The position numbers and the translations under genes were made by a program. From Lolium rigidum (taxonomy: Eukaryota > Streptophyta > Magnoliopsida > Poales > Poaceae), in assembly GCF_022539505.1 (NCBI RefSeq), contig NC_061510.1, forward strand, positions 396,534,249 through 396,598,248: a DNA stretch of 64,000 nt, given 5' to 3'. Every line of letters starts with the position of its first letter. Position 1 is the first letter of the stretch. Below the pieces are notes generated by a model. The model saw nothing but the letters and a program-made list of their open reading frames with translations. It made no database searches and had not been told where the DNA came from. This document shows positions 21,096 through 33,377 of this stretch, piece by piece.

Positions 21096-22630
21096 TGATA
21101 ACCCACAAGTATAGGAGATCGCAATAGTCTTCGAGGGAAGTAAAACCTAAATTTATTGATTCGACGCAAGGGTAGGTAAAGAATACTTATAAGCCTTAAC
21201 AACTGAGTTGTCAATTCAGTTGCACCTGGAAAAGCACTAGTAACATGGGTGATGTGAAAGCAGCAGTAATATGAGAGCAATAGTAACAGCAACACAACAG
21301 AGGTAACAGTAACACAGAGGCAATGGCACCAGAAAATAGTTGATACTACTTCCAATGACATATAAAACGAGTATATAATGATGATGAGAGATGGACCGGG
21401 GTTCCCAGCGATCTACACTAGTGGTAACTCTCCAATAACAAGTGACAAGTGTTGGGTGAACAAATTACAATTGGGCAATTGATAGGATTGAAAGCATTAA
21501 GACAGAACATCAAGATTATTAATCATGTAGGCATGTTTTCCATATATAGTTATACGTGCTCGCAATGAGAAACTTGTACGACATCTTTTGTCCTACCAGC
21601 CGGTGGCAGCCGGGCCTCAAGGGAATCTACTGGCTATTAAGGTACTCCTTTTAATAGAGCACCGGAGCAAAGCATTAACACTTGGTGAAAACATGTGATC
21701 CTCATACCTACGCCTTCCCCTCCAGTTGTCCTAATTTCTGTCACTTTGGGGCCTTTGGTTCCGGACATAGACATGTGCTTACAACTTGTAGATACAATCT
21801 AAGCAATAAGTATAGAGCTTAAATCTAAGATCATGCCACTCGGGCCCTAGTGACAAGCATTAAACACAACAAGATTGCAGCAACAATAACTTCACAAACT
21901 TTATAGATAGACTAATCATAATGTATCATCCATCGGATCCCAACAAACACAACACCGATTACATCGGATGGATCTCAATCGTGTAAGGCAGCTCATGAGA
22001 TCATTGTATTGAAGTACATGGGATAGAGAGTACCAACTAGCTATCGCTAGAACCCGTAGTCCATGGGGGAACTACTCACGGAGCATGATGGAGGCGGTGG
22101 CGTCGATGGAGATGGCTTCCGGGGCACTTCCCCGTCCGAGCAGGTGCCGGAACGGAGACTTCGTCCCCCGAATTGGAGTTTCGCGATGGCGGCGGTGCCC
22201 CCGGAGTCTTTCTCGGAGTTTCGTCAATTGGTGTCGCGTTTTTAGGTCGAAAGGGCTTATATAGGCGAAGAGGCGGCGCAGAGGGCGCCCGGGGCCTCCT
22301 CCCCATAGGCCGGCGCGGCCAGGGTGGAGCCCGCGCGGCCCTGGCGTGTGGTGGCCCCCTGGCCCGCCTCCGACTCTCCTTCGGTGTTCTGGGTCTTCCG
22401 GGAAAAATAAGATACTGGGTCTTTGTTTCGTCGAATTCCGAGAATATTGTCCGAACAGCCTTTCTGGAACCAAAAACAGCAGAAAACAGGAACTGGCACT
22501 TCGGCATCTTGTTAATAGGTTAGTTCCGGAAAACGCATAAAAACATTATAAAGTGTGAGCAAAACATGTAGGTATTATCATAAAACAAGCATGGAACATC
22601 AGAAATTATAAATATATTGGAGACGTATCA
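21096..22630 (-). repeat. 5' LTR of element 1
   Basis: Drives sense (minus-strand) transcription if active. The TATA-like CTATATAAG lies at about 22256-22264 on the minus strand, preceded in sense orientation by the GC-rich GGCCGCGC... palindrome at about 22300-22345. The primer-binding site begins a few bases beyond its internal edge at 21096. Confidence 0.92.
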
Positions 22631-22635
22631 GTCGG

Positions 22636-23548
22636 TTTATAGGTTTTGCCATTTATATCCATTATGCGGTGTCCTGTTGGATTCGGCCTAATCTGGTCCG
22701 GAGTATTCAGTTTCCTGGAAAAAGGCCATGGCCCATTCACAAACCACAGGTTATCATGGCTGGGTTTCTTTGGTGGGTCATTGTTCAATCGTCAAATCAC
22801 ACGCTTGTTTAGCACCACAAGTTTTCATCGTCACTTTGATTCTTATTTTAGGTTTCTCTTTTGTGACAAACGACCGGCCGGCCCTTACAGTTTCTCCCAT
22901 GTAAAAAACGCCAACTTACACAAGGGGACGATGTCAGTTTGGACATGTTGTGCTGATCTTCCTATTAAATACGCGAGCAAGGCAAAGCTAGCAAGCTATC
23001 TAGCCTCCCGCGAGCATTGACTCACGACTCGGCCGTGACCACACCAAGGTGAAGTCGATCTCTGCTCGTCCGCAGCCTGCACACAGCACGCTCCGCCGTT
23101 CGACGAACTGGACGATTTGAGCTGCGAGCACTTCTAGGTGAGTTTCTCGGTGTCTCTCACAGCTTCTTCTCCGATAGGTCGACCATGGGCCATGGCTAGT
23201 GCGCGGCATGGTGGACTTGGAACCTAATTAAAGCTAGGTTCTTGCCGATCAGATCAGTCTAATCAAACACGGCTACAGAAGGGGGGAACAAGTATCCAAA
23301 GCAGTTCACTAAGGCTAGTTATAGTGGGAAATAATTTAGACTAGTAGTAGTCTAACATATGACATGTTACTAATCCCTCCATATATACCGGTATTTATGG
23401 TAGTATAGTATTGTTTAGCGCTAGGATTTAGGTGGTTAACCATTGGACCAGAATGATCGCTGCAAACAACATTTTCTTCTTGTTTCCTGTGATGGTTAAT
23501 GATAGAATCGGAAAATCAGGGTGTTTTTCTCACGTTGGTTCTGCATGC
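22636..23548 (+). promoter_or_regulatory. Promoter-like region and probable non-coding first exon of the NLR gene
   Basis: A single-copy-looking stretch between elements 1 and 2. TATTAAATA at 22963-22971 fits a TATA box. About 30-170 bp downstream is a C-rich leader-like segment that ends at a strong donor, CTTCTAG|GTGAGT, after 23137. The next good acceptor is TCTCCCAG before 35486, ten bases ahead of the NLR start codon. This would give a non-coding exon of about 140 bp and a leader intron of about 12.3 kb, 11.4 kb of which is element 2. A fragment resembling a Tourist-type MITE (GGCTAGTTATAGTGGG) lies near 23313. Assignment to the NLR is inferred from position and splice sites. Confidence 0.45.
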
Positions 23549-25082
23549 TGATGTCTACGTTCCCTCTCCTTTCCTGTAGACAGTGTTGGGCCTCCAAGAG
23601 CAGAGGTTTGTAGAACAGCAGCAAGTTTCCCTTAAGTGGATACCCAAGGTTTATCGAACTCAGGGAGGAAGAGGTCAAAGATATCCCTCTCATGCAACCC
23701 TGCAACCACAAAGCAAGAAGTCTCTTGTGTCCCCAACACACCTAATAGGTGCACTAGTTCGGCGAAGAGATAGTGAAATACAGGTGGTATGAATATATAT
23801 GAGCAGTAGCAACGGTGCTAGAAAAGTGCTTGGCGCGTAGTTGATGGTGGTGGTATTGCAGCAGTAGTAACGCAAGAAAACAAGAAACAAGAGTAGTAAC
23901 TCAGCAGTAGTAACGCAGCAGTAGTAACGCAGCAGTATTTAGGAACAAGGCCTAGGGAATAGACTTTCACTAGTGGACACTCTCAACATTGATCACATAA
24001 CAGAATAGATAAATGCATACTCTACACTTTTGTTGGATGATGAACACATTGCGTAGGATTACACGAACCCTCAATGCCGGAGTTAACAAGCTCCACAATA
24101 ATGCTCATGTTTAAGTAACCTTTAGTGTAAGATAGATCAACGCTACTAAACCAAGTACTAGCATAGCATGCACACTCGTCACCTTCATGCATATGTAGGA
24201 GGAATAGATCACATCAATATTATCATAGCAATAGTTAACTTCTCAATCTACAAGAGATCATGATCATAGCATAAACCAAGTACTAACACGGTGCACACAC
24301 TGTCACCTTTACACACGTGCGGGAGGAATAGAACTACTTTAATAACTTTGCTAGAGTAGCACATAGATAGTAGTGATACAAAACTCATATGAATCTCAAT
24401 CATGTAAAGCAGCTCATGAGATCATTGTATTGAAGTACATAGTAGAGAGATTAACCACATAGCTACCGGTACTGCCCCGAGCCTCGTTGGAGAACTACTC
24501 CCTCCTCATGGGAGCAGCAGCGGTGATGAAGATGGCGGTGGAGATGGCAGCGGTGTCGATGGAGAAGCCTTCCGGGGCACTTCCCCGCTCCGGCAGGGTG
24601 CCGGAACAGAGATCCTGTCCCCCAGATCTTGGCTTCGCGATGGCGGCGGCTCTGGAAGGTTTTTCGTATCGTGGTTCTTCGCCTCAGGGTTTTCGATCCA
24701 GGGACTTTATATAGGCGAAGAGGCGGCGCAGGAGGGTCGAAGAGGCGGTGGCACCATAGGGCGGCGCGGCCAGGGCCTGGGCCGCGCCGGCCTGTCATCT
24801 GGGGCCCATGTGGCCCCCCTCTGGCAGCTCTCGGGTGTTCTGGATGCTTCCGGTGAAAATAGGAACCTGGGCGTTGATTTCGTCCAATTCCGAGAATATT
24901 TCGTTACTAGGATTTCTGAAACCAAAAACAGCAGAAAACAGGAACTGGCACTTCGGCATCTTGTTAATAGGTTAGTTCCGGAAAATGCACGAATATGACA
25001 TAAAGTGTGCATATAACATGTAGATAACATCAATAATGTGGCATGGAACACAAGAAATTATCGATACGTTGGAGACGTATCA
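23549..25082 (-). repeat. LTR A (outer 3' LTR) of element 2
   Basis: Begins TGATGTCTACG and ends GGAGACGTATCA on the plus strand. TATA-like TATATAAAG on the minus strand lies at about 24705-24713. Confidence 0.92.
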
Positions 25083-25802
25083 GCATCCCCAAGCTTAGTT
25101 ACTGCTCGTCCCGAGCAGGTAAAACGATAACACGGATAATTTCGGAGTGACATGCCATCATAACCTTGATCATACTATTTGTAAAGTATATGTAATGAAT
25201 GCAGCGATCAAAACAATGGTAATGACATGAGTAAACAAGTGAATCATATAGCAAAGACTTTTCATGAATAGCACTTCAAGACAAGCATCAATAAGTCTTG
25301 CATAAGAGTTAACTCATAAAGCAATAATTCAAAGTAAAGGCATTGAAACAACACAAAAGAAGATTAAGTTTCAGCGGTTGCTTTCAACTTGTAACATGTA
25401 TATCTCATGGATAATTGTCAATGCAAAGTAATATAACAAGTGCAATATGCAAGTATGTAGGAATCAATGCACAGCTTCACACAAGTGTTTGCTTCTTGAG
25501 GTGGAAAGAGATAGGTGAACTCGACTCAACATTGAAAGTAAAAGAATGGTCCTTCGCAGAGGGAAGCAGGGATAAATCATGTGCTAGAGCTTTTCAAGTT
25601 TTAAAATCATATAGAGAGCATAAAAGTAAAGTTTTGAGAGGTGTTTGTTGTTGTCAACGAATGGTAATGGGTACTCTAACTACCTCGCCAACCAGACTTT
25701 CAAGAGCGGCTCCCATGAAGGACGTTATCTCTACCAGCAAGGTAGATCATCCCTCTTCTCTTTTGTTTACACATGTATTTTAGTTTTTATTTATTTATGG
25801 GT

Positions 25803-25890
25803 GACACTCCTCCCAACCTTTGCTTACACAAGCCATGGCTAACCGAATCCTCGGGTGCCTACCATCAATCTCATACCATGGAGGAGTGTC
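25803..25890 (-). promoter_or_regulatory. Conserved stem-loop, element 2, internal copy 1
   Basis: Arms GACACTCCTCC / GGAGGAGTGTC pair over 11 bp around the conserved CCGAGGATTCGG core (sense, minus strand). Only one unit is present here, against two in elements 1 and 3. Confidence 0.6.
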
Positions 25891-27555
25891 TATTTGCAAA
25901 ATTAAGTTGCTTGCTGATGAATCAGAGCAAAACATGTGAAGAGAATTATTAATGCAAGTTGTAATTAATTGGGGCTGGGAACCCCATTGCCAGCTCTTTT
26001 TGCAAAATTATTGGAAAAGCGGATGTGCCACTAGTCCATTATGAAAGTCTGTCAAAAGTAAATGACAAGGTTGAAAGATAAACACCACATACTTCCTCAT
26101 GAGCTATAAAACATTAACACAAATTGAGAAGCATTTTGAAGGTTTAAAGGTAGCACATGAAGTATTTACTTGGAATGGCAGAAAATACCATGTAGTAGGT
26201 AGGTATGGTGGACACAAATGGCATAGTGGTTGGCTCAAGGATTTTGGATGCATGAGAAGTATTCCCTCTCGATACAAGGTTTAGGCTAGCAAGGTTATTT
26301 GAAACAAACACAAGGATGAACCGGTGCAGCGAAACTCACATAAAAGACATATTGAAAACATTATAAGACTTTACACCGTCTTCCTTGTTGTTCAAACTCA
26401 ATACTAGAAATTATCTAGACCTTAGAGAGACCAATTATGCAAACCAAATTTTAGCATGCTCTATGTATTTCTTCATTAATGGGTGCAAAGCATATGATGC
26501 AAGAGCTTAAACATGAGCACAACAATTGCCAAGTATCACATTACCCAAGACATTTATAGCAATTACTACATGTATCATTTTCCAATTCCAACCATATAAC
26601 AATTTAACGAAGGAGAAACTTCGCCATGAATACTATGAGTAGAAACCAAGGACATACTTGTCCATATGCTACAGCGGAGCGTGTCTCTCTCCCACACAAG
26701 CATGATGTAATCCAATTTATTCAAACAAAACAAAAAACAAAAGCAAACAAACAGACGCTCCAAGTAAAGTACATAAGATGTGACTGAATAAAAATATAGT
26801 TTCGGGGAGGAACCTGATAATGTTGTCGATGAAGAAGGGGATGCCTTGGGCATCCCCAAGCTTAGATGCTTGAGTCTTCTTGATATATGCTGGGGTGAAC
26901 CACCGGGGCATCCCCAAGCTTAGAGCTTTCACTCTTCTTGATCATAGTATATCATCCTCCTCTCTTGACCCTTGAAAACTTCCTCCACACCAAACTCGAA
27001 ACAACTCATTAGAGGGTTAGTGGACAATAAAAATTCACATGTTCAGAGGTGACACAATCATTCTTAACACTTCTGGATATTGCATAAAGCTACTGGACAT
27101 TAATGGATCAAAGAAATTCATCCAACATAGCAAAAGAGGCAATGCGAAATAAAAGGCAGAATCTGTCAAAACAGAACAGTCCGTAAAGATGGATTTTATT
27201 AGGCCACCAGACTTGCTCAAACGAAAATGCTCAAATTGAATGAAAGTTGCGTACATATCTGAGGATCACTCACGTAAATTGGCATAATTTTCTGAGTTAC
27301 CTACAGAGAATTTTGCCCAGATTCGTGACAGCAAAGAAAACAGTTTCTGCGCAGTAATCCAAATCTAGTATTGACTTTACTATCAAAGACTTTACTTGGC
27401 ACAACAAAACACAAAACTAAGATAAGGAGAGGTTGCTACAGTAGTAAACAACTTCCAAGACACAAATATAAAACAAAGTACTGTAGCAAAATAACACATG
27501 GGTTATCTCCCAAGAAGTTCTTTCTTTTTAGCCATTAAGATGGGCTCAAGCAGTT

Positions 27556-28296
27556 TTAATGATGCACTCGCAAGAAATAGTATTTGAAGCAAAAGAGAGC
27601 ATCAAGAGGCAAATTCAAAACACATTTAAGTCTAACATGCTTCCTATGCATAGGAATCTTGTAAATAAACAAGTTCATGAAGAGCAAAGTAACAAGCATA
27701 GGAAGATAAAACAAGTGTAGCATCAAAAATTTCAGCACATAGAGAGGCATTTTAGTAACATGAAAATTTCTACAACCATATTTCCCTCTCTCATAATAAT
27801 TTTCAGTAGCAACATGAGCAAACTCAACAATATAACTATCACATAAAGCATTCTTATCATGAGTCTCATGCATAAAATTATTACTACTCCCAACATAAGC
27901 ATAATCAATTTTATTAGTTGTAGTGGGAGCAAATTCAACAAAGTAGCTATCATTATTATTCTCATCAAGTGTTGGAGGCATAGTATAGTCACAACAAAAT
28001 TTACTCTCCATAGTAGGTGGTACCAAAAGACCACTATCATTATCATCATCAGAAATAGGAGGCAAAGTATCATCAAAGAAAATTTTCTCCTCAATGCTTG
28101 GGGGACTAAAAATATCATGCAAACCAGCTTCCCCAAGCTTAGAACTTTCTATATTATTATCAACAATGGTGTTCAAAGCGTTCATACTAATATTACTACC
28201 AGCATGCAAATAAGATTTCATAGGTTTTTTAATTTTCGCATCAAACAATCCATGTTTTAATTCAGGAAATAGAATAAGAAGCTCATTGTTGTCCAT
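27556..28296 (-). CDS. Retrotransposon protein of unknown function, element 2, copy 1
   Basis: 246-aa frame starting MDNNELLILFPELKHG. The middle is acidic with two similar blocks (EEKIFFDDTLPPISDDD and ESKFCCDYTMPPTLDE), probably an old internal repeat. The C-terminal ~95 residues match the element 1 protein, with YYERGKYGCRNFH, a hydrophobic segment around LFYLPMLVTLLFMNLF, and VRLKCVLNLPLDALFCF. The predicted sequence is identical to the second copy at 32474-33214. No retroviral enzyme motif is seen and the function is unknown. Confidence 0.6.
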   Translation of the reverse strand: MDNNELLILFPELKHGLFDAKIKKPMKSYLHAGSNISMNALNTIVDNNIESSKLGEAGLHDIFSPPSIEEKIFFDDTLPPISDDDNDSGLLVPPTMESKFCCDYTMPPTLDENNNDSYFVEFAPTTTNKIDYAYVGSSNNFMHETHDKNALCDSYIVEFAHVATENYYERGKYGCRNFHVTKMPLYVLKFLMLHLFYLPMLVTLLFMNLFIYKIPMHRKHVRLKCVLNLPLDALFCFKYYFLRVHH

Positions 28297-28460
28297 TATG
28301 CCAAACTAGTGTAAACAAGAAACAAAAAGATGCAATTGCAGGATCTAAAGGAAATAGCTTCGAGCACACACACGACGGCAACAGAAAAGTACTTTACCTG
28401 AGACCGTAGTATGAGAGCCTTTTTACCTTTCCTCCCCGGAACGGCGCCAGTAAAAGTGCT

Positions 28461-30002
28461 TGATGTCTACGTTCCCCCTCCTTTCATGTAGACAGGTGTT
28501 GGGCCTCCAAGAGCAGAGGTTTGTAGAACAGCAGACAAGTTTCCCTTAAGTGGATACCCAAGGTTTATCGAACTCGGGGAGGAAGAGGTCAAAGATATCC
28601 CTCTCATGCAACCCCGCAACCACAAAGCAAGAAGTCTCTTGTGTCCCCAACACACCTAATAGGTGCACTAGTTCGGCGAAGAGATAGTGAAATACAGAGT
28701 GGTATGAATATATATGAGCAGTAGCAACGGTGCCGTAAAAGTGCTTGGCGCGTAGTTGATGGTGGTGGTATTGCAGCGAGTAGTAACACAAGTAAAACAA
28801 TGAAACAAGCGGTAGTAACTCAGCAGTAGTAACGCAGCGAGTAGTAACGCAGCAGTATTTAGGAACAAGGCCTAGGGAATAGACTTTCACTAGTGGACAC
28901 TCTCAACATTGATCACATAACGAGAATAGATAAATGCATACTCTACACTTTTGTTGGATGATGAACACATTGCGTAGGATTACACGAACCCTCAATGCCG
29001 GAGTTAACAAGCTCCACAATAATGCTCATGTTTAAGTAACCTTTAGTGTAAGATAGATCAACGCTACTAAACCAAGTACTAGCATAGCATGCACACTCTG
29101 TCACCTTCATGCATATGTAGGAGGAATAGATCACATCAATATTATCATAGCAATAGTTAACTTCTCAATCTACAAGAGATCATGATCATAGCATAAACCA
29201 AGTACTAACACGGTGCACACACTCGTCACCTTTACACACGTGCGGGAGGAATAGAACTACTTTAATAACTTTGCTAGAGTAGCACATAGATAGTAGTGAT
29301 ACAAAACTCATATGAATCTCAATCATGTAAAGCAGCTCATGAGATCATTGTATTGAAGTACATAGTAGAGAGATTAACCACATAGCTACCGGTACAGCCC
29401 CGAGCCTCGATGGAGAACTACTCCCTCCTCATGGGAGCAAGCAGCGGTGATGAAGATGGCGGTGGAGATGGCAGCGGTGTCGATGGAGAAGCCTTCCGGG
29501 GCACTTCCCCGCTCCGGCGGGTGCCGGAACGGAGATCCTGTCCCCGCGATCTTGGCTTCGCGATGGCGGCGGCTCCGGAAGGTTTTTCGTATCGTGGTTC
29601 TTCGCCTCGGGGTTTTCGATCCAGGGACTTTATATAGGCGAAGAGGCGGCGCGGGAGGGTCGAAGAGGCGGTGGCACCATAGGGCGGCGCGGCCGGGGCC
29701 TGGGCCGCGCCGGCTCGTCATCCGGGGCCCATGTGGCCCCCTCCGGCAGCTCTCGGGTGTTCTGGATGCTTCCGGTGAAAATAGGAACCCGGGCGTTGAT
29801 TTCGTCCAATTCCGAGAATATTTCGTTACTAGGATTTCGAAACCAAAAACAGCGAAAACAGGAACCGGCACTTCGGCATCTTGTTAATAGGTTAGTTCCG
29901 AAAAATGCACGAATATGACATAAAGTGTGCATATAACATGTAGATAACATCAATAATGTGGCATGGAACACAAGAAATTATCGATACGTTGGAGACGTAT
30001 CA
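28461..30002 (-). repeat. LTR B (shared middle LTR) of element 2
   Basis: Serves as 5' LTR for the left internal region and 3' LTR for the right one. It shows many small differences from LTRs A and C, nearly all at CAG/CTG/CCG words (for example AACAGAATAG in A and C but AACGAGAATAG here). Confidence 0.92.
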
Positions 30003-30720
30003 GCATCCCCAAGCTTAGTTCTGCTCGTCCCGAGCAGGTAAAACGATAACACAGATAATTTCTGGAGTGACATGCCATCATAACCTTGATCATACTATTT
30101 GTAAAGTATATGTAATGAATGCAGCGATCAAAACAATGGTAATGACATGAGTAAACAAGTGAATCATATAGCAAAGACTTTTCATGAATAGCACTTCAAG
30201 ACAAGCATCAATAAGTCTTGCATAAGAGTTAACTCATAAAGCAATAATTCAAAGTAAAGGCATTGAAACAACACAAAAGAAGATTAAGTTTCAGCGGTTG
30301 CTTTCAACTTGTAACATGTATATCTCATGGATAATTGTCAATGCAAAGTAATATAACAAGTGCAATATGCAAGTATGTAGGAATCAATGCACAGTTCACA
30401 CAAGTGTTTGCTTCTTGAGGTGGAAAGAGATAGGTGAACTGACTCAACATTGAAAGTAAAAGAATGGTCCTTCGCAGAGGGAAGCAGGGATAAATCATGT
30501 GCTAGAGCTTTTCAAGTTTTAAAATCATATAGAGAGCATAAAAGTAAAGTTTTGAGAGGTGTTTGTTGTTGTCAACGAATGGTAATGGGTACTCTAACTA
30601 CCTCGCCAACCAGACTTTCAAGAGCGGCTCCCATGAAGGACGTTATCTCTACCAGCAAGGTAGATCATCCCTCTTCTCTTTTGTTTACACATGTATTTTA
30701 GTTTTTATTTATTTATGGGT

Positions 30721-30808
30721 GACACTCCTCCCAACCTTTGCTTACACAAGCCATGGCTAACCGAATCCTCGGGTGCCTACCATCAATCTCATACCATGGA
30801 GGAGTGTC
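30721..30808 (-). promoter_or_regulatory. Conserved stem-loop, element 2, internal copy 2
   Basis: Identical to the unit at 25803-25890: arms GACACTCCTCC / GGAGGAGTGTC around the CCGAGGATTCGG core. Confidence 0.6.
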
Positions 30809-32473
30809 TATTTGCAAAATTAAGTTGCTTGCTGATGAATCAGAGCAAAACATGTGAAGAGAATTATTAATGCAAGTTGTAATTAATTGGGGTCGGGAAC
30901 CCCATTGCCAGCTCTTTTTGCAAAATTATTGGAAAAGCGGATGTGCCACTAGTCCATTATGAAAGTCTGTCAAAAGTAAATGACAAGGTTGAAAGATAAA
31001 CACCACATACTTCCTCATGAGCTATAAAACATTAACACAAATTGAGAAGCATTTTGAAGGTTTAAAGGTAGCACATGAAGTATTTACTTGGAATGGCAGA
31101 AAATACCATGTAGTAGGTAGGTATGGTGGACACAAATGGCATAGTGGTTGGCTCAAGGATTTTGGATGCATGAGAAGTATTCCCTCTCGATACAAGGTTT
31201 AGGCTAGCAAGGTTATTTGAAACAAACACAAGGATGAACCGGTGCAGCGAAACTCACATAAAAGACATATTGAAAACATTATAAGACTTTACACCGTCTT
31301 CCTTGTTGTTCAAACTCAATACTAGAAATTATCTAGACCTTAGAGAGACCAATTATGCAAACCAAATTTTAGCATGCTCTATGTATTTCTTCATTAATGG
31401 GTGCAAAGCATATGATGCAAGAGCTTAAACATGAGCACAACAATTGCCAAGTATCACATTACCCAAGACATTTATAGCAATTACTACATGTATCATTTTC
31501 CAATTCCAACCATATAACAATTTAACGAAGGAGAAACTTCGCCATGAATACTATGAGTAGAAACCAAGGACATACTTGTCCATATGCTACAGCGGAGCGT
31601 GTCTCTCTCCCACACAAGCATGATGTAATCCAATTTATTCAAACAAAACAAAAAACAAAAGCAAACAAACAGACGCTCCAAGTAAAGTACATAAGATGTG
31701 ACTGAATAAAAATATAGTTTCAGGGGAGGAACCTGATAATGTTGTCGATGAAGAAGGGGATGCCTTGGGCATCCCCAAGCTTAGATGCTTGAGTCTTCTT
31801 GATATATGCTGGGGTGAACCACCGGGCATCCCCAAGCTTAGAGCTTTCACTCTTCTTGATCATAGTATATCATCCTCCTCTCTTGACCCTTGAAAACTTC
31901 CTCCACACCAAACTCGAAACAACTCATTAGAGGGTTAGTGGACAATAAAAATTCACATGTTCAGAGGTGACACAATCATTCTTAACACTTCTGGATATTG
32001 CATAAAGCTACTGGACATTAATGGATCAAAGAAATTCATCCAACATAGCAAAAGAGGCAATGCGAAATAAAAGGCAGAATCTGTCAAAACAGAACAGTCC
32101 GTAAAGATGGATTTTATTAGGCCACCAGACTTGCTCAAACGAAAATGCTCAAATTGAATGAAAGTTGCGTACATATCTGAGGATCACTCACGTAAATTGG
32201 CATAATTTTCTGAGTTACCTACAGAGAATTTTGCCCAGATTCGTGACAGCAAAGAAAACAGTTTCTGCGCAGTAATCCAAATCTAGTATTGACTTTACTA
32301 TCAAAGACTTTACTTGGCACAACAAAACACAAAACTAAGATAAGGAGAGGTTGCTACAGTAGTAAACAACTTCCAAGACACAAATATAAAACAAAGTACT
32401 GTAGCAAAATAACACATGGGTTATCTCCCAAGAAGTTCTTTCTTTTTAGCCATTAAGATGGGCTCAAGCAGTT

Positions 32474-33214
32474 TTAATGATGCACTCGCAAGAAATAGTA
32501 TTTGAAGCAAAAGAGAGCATCAAGAGGCAAATTCAAAACACATTTAAGTCTAACATGCTTCCTATGCATAGGAATCTTGTAAATAAACAAGTTCATGAAG
32601 AGCAAAGTAACAAGCATAGGAAGATAAAACAAGTGTAGCATCAAAAATTTCAGCACATAGAGAGGCATTTTAGTAACATGAAAATTTCTACAACCATATT
32701 TCCCTCTCTCATAATAATTTTCAGTAGCAACATGAGCAAACTCAACAATATAACTATCACATAAAGCATTCTTATCATGAGTCTCATGCATAAAATTATT
32801 ACTACTCCCAACATAAGCATAATCAATTTTATTAGTTGTAGTGGGAGCAAATTCAACAAAGTAGCTATCATTATTATTCTCATCAAGTGTTGGAGGCATA
32901 GTATAGTCACAACAAAATTTACTCTCCATAGTAGGTGGTACCAAAAGACCACTATCATTATCATCATCAGAAATAGGAGGCAAAGTATCATCAAAGAAAA
33001 TTTTCTCCTCAATGCTTGGGGGACTAAAAATATCATGCAAACCAGCTTCCCCAAGCTTAGAACTTTCTATATTATTATCAACAATGGTGTTCAAAGCGTT
33101 CATACTAATATTACTACCAGCATGCAAATAAGATTTCATAGGTTTTTTAATTTTCGCATCAAACAATCCATGTTTTAATTCAGGAAATAGAATAAGAAGC
33201 TCATTGTTGTCCAT
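32474..33214 (-). CDS. Retrotransposon protein of unknown function, element 2, copy 2
   Basis: Same 246-aa predicted protein as 27556-28296, displaced by 4918 bp. Complete identity of the two frames shows that the duplication is recent or has been homogenised. Confidence 0.6.
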   Translation of the reverse strand: MDNNELLILFPELKHGLFDAKIKKPMKSYLHAGSNISMNALNTIVDNNIESSKLGEAGLHDIFSPPSIEEKIFFDDTLPPISDDDNDSGLLVPPTMESKFCCDYTMPPTLDENNNDSYFVEFAPTTTNKIDYAYVGSSNNFMHETHDKNALCDSYIVEFAHVATENYYERGKYGCRNFHVTKMPLYVLKFLMLHLFYLPMLVTLLFMNLFIYKIPMHRKHVRLKCVLNLPLDALFCFKYYFLRVHH

Positions 33215-33377
33215 TATGCCAAACTAGTGTAAACAAGAAACAAAAAGATGCAATTGCAGGATCTAAAGGAAATAGCTTCGAGCACACACACGACGGCAAC
33301 GAAAAAGTACTTTACCCGAGACCGTAGTATGAGAGCCTTTTACCTTTCCTCCCCGACAACGGCGCCGGAAAAGTGCT

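Larger units (their letters stand above)
15455..22630 (-). mobile_element. Gypsy-type LTR retrotransposon, element 1, non-autonomous, complete
   Basis: Two LTRs of about 1535 bp (15455-16990 and 21096-22630) start TGATA... and end ...TATCA on either strand. A perfect 5-bp duplication GTCGG flanks the whole element (15450-15454 and 22631-22635). Sense is the minus strand: the primer-binding site, complementary to the 3' end of a tRNA-Asp-like primer (TGGCGCCGTTGCCGGGGA), is beside the right LTR at about 21068-21092, and the polypurine tract AAGCTTGGGGATGC is beside the left LTR at about 16991-17005. The 4.1-kb interior encodes only one protein of unknown function; no gag, protease, RT or integrase motif is visible. 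It must depend on enzymes of a related element. Confidence 0.92.

Noticed and set aside
27859..28260. 133-aa plus-strand frame (repeated at 32777-33178)
   Set aside because: It is the shadow of the 246-aa sense protein; repeat copies are identical because of the tandem duplication.
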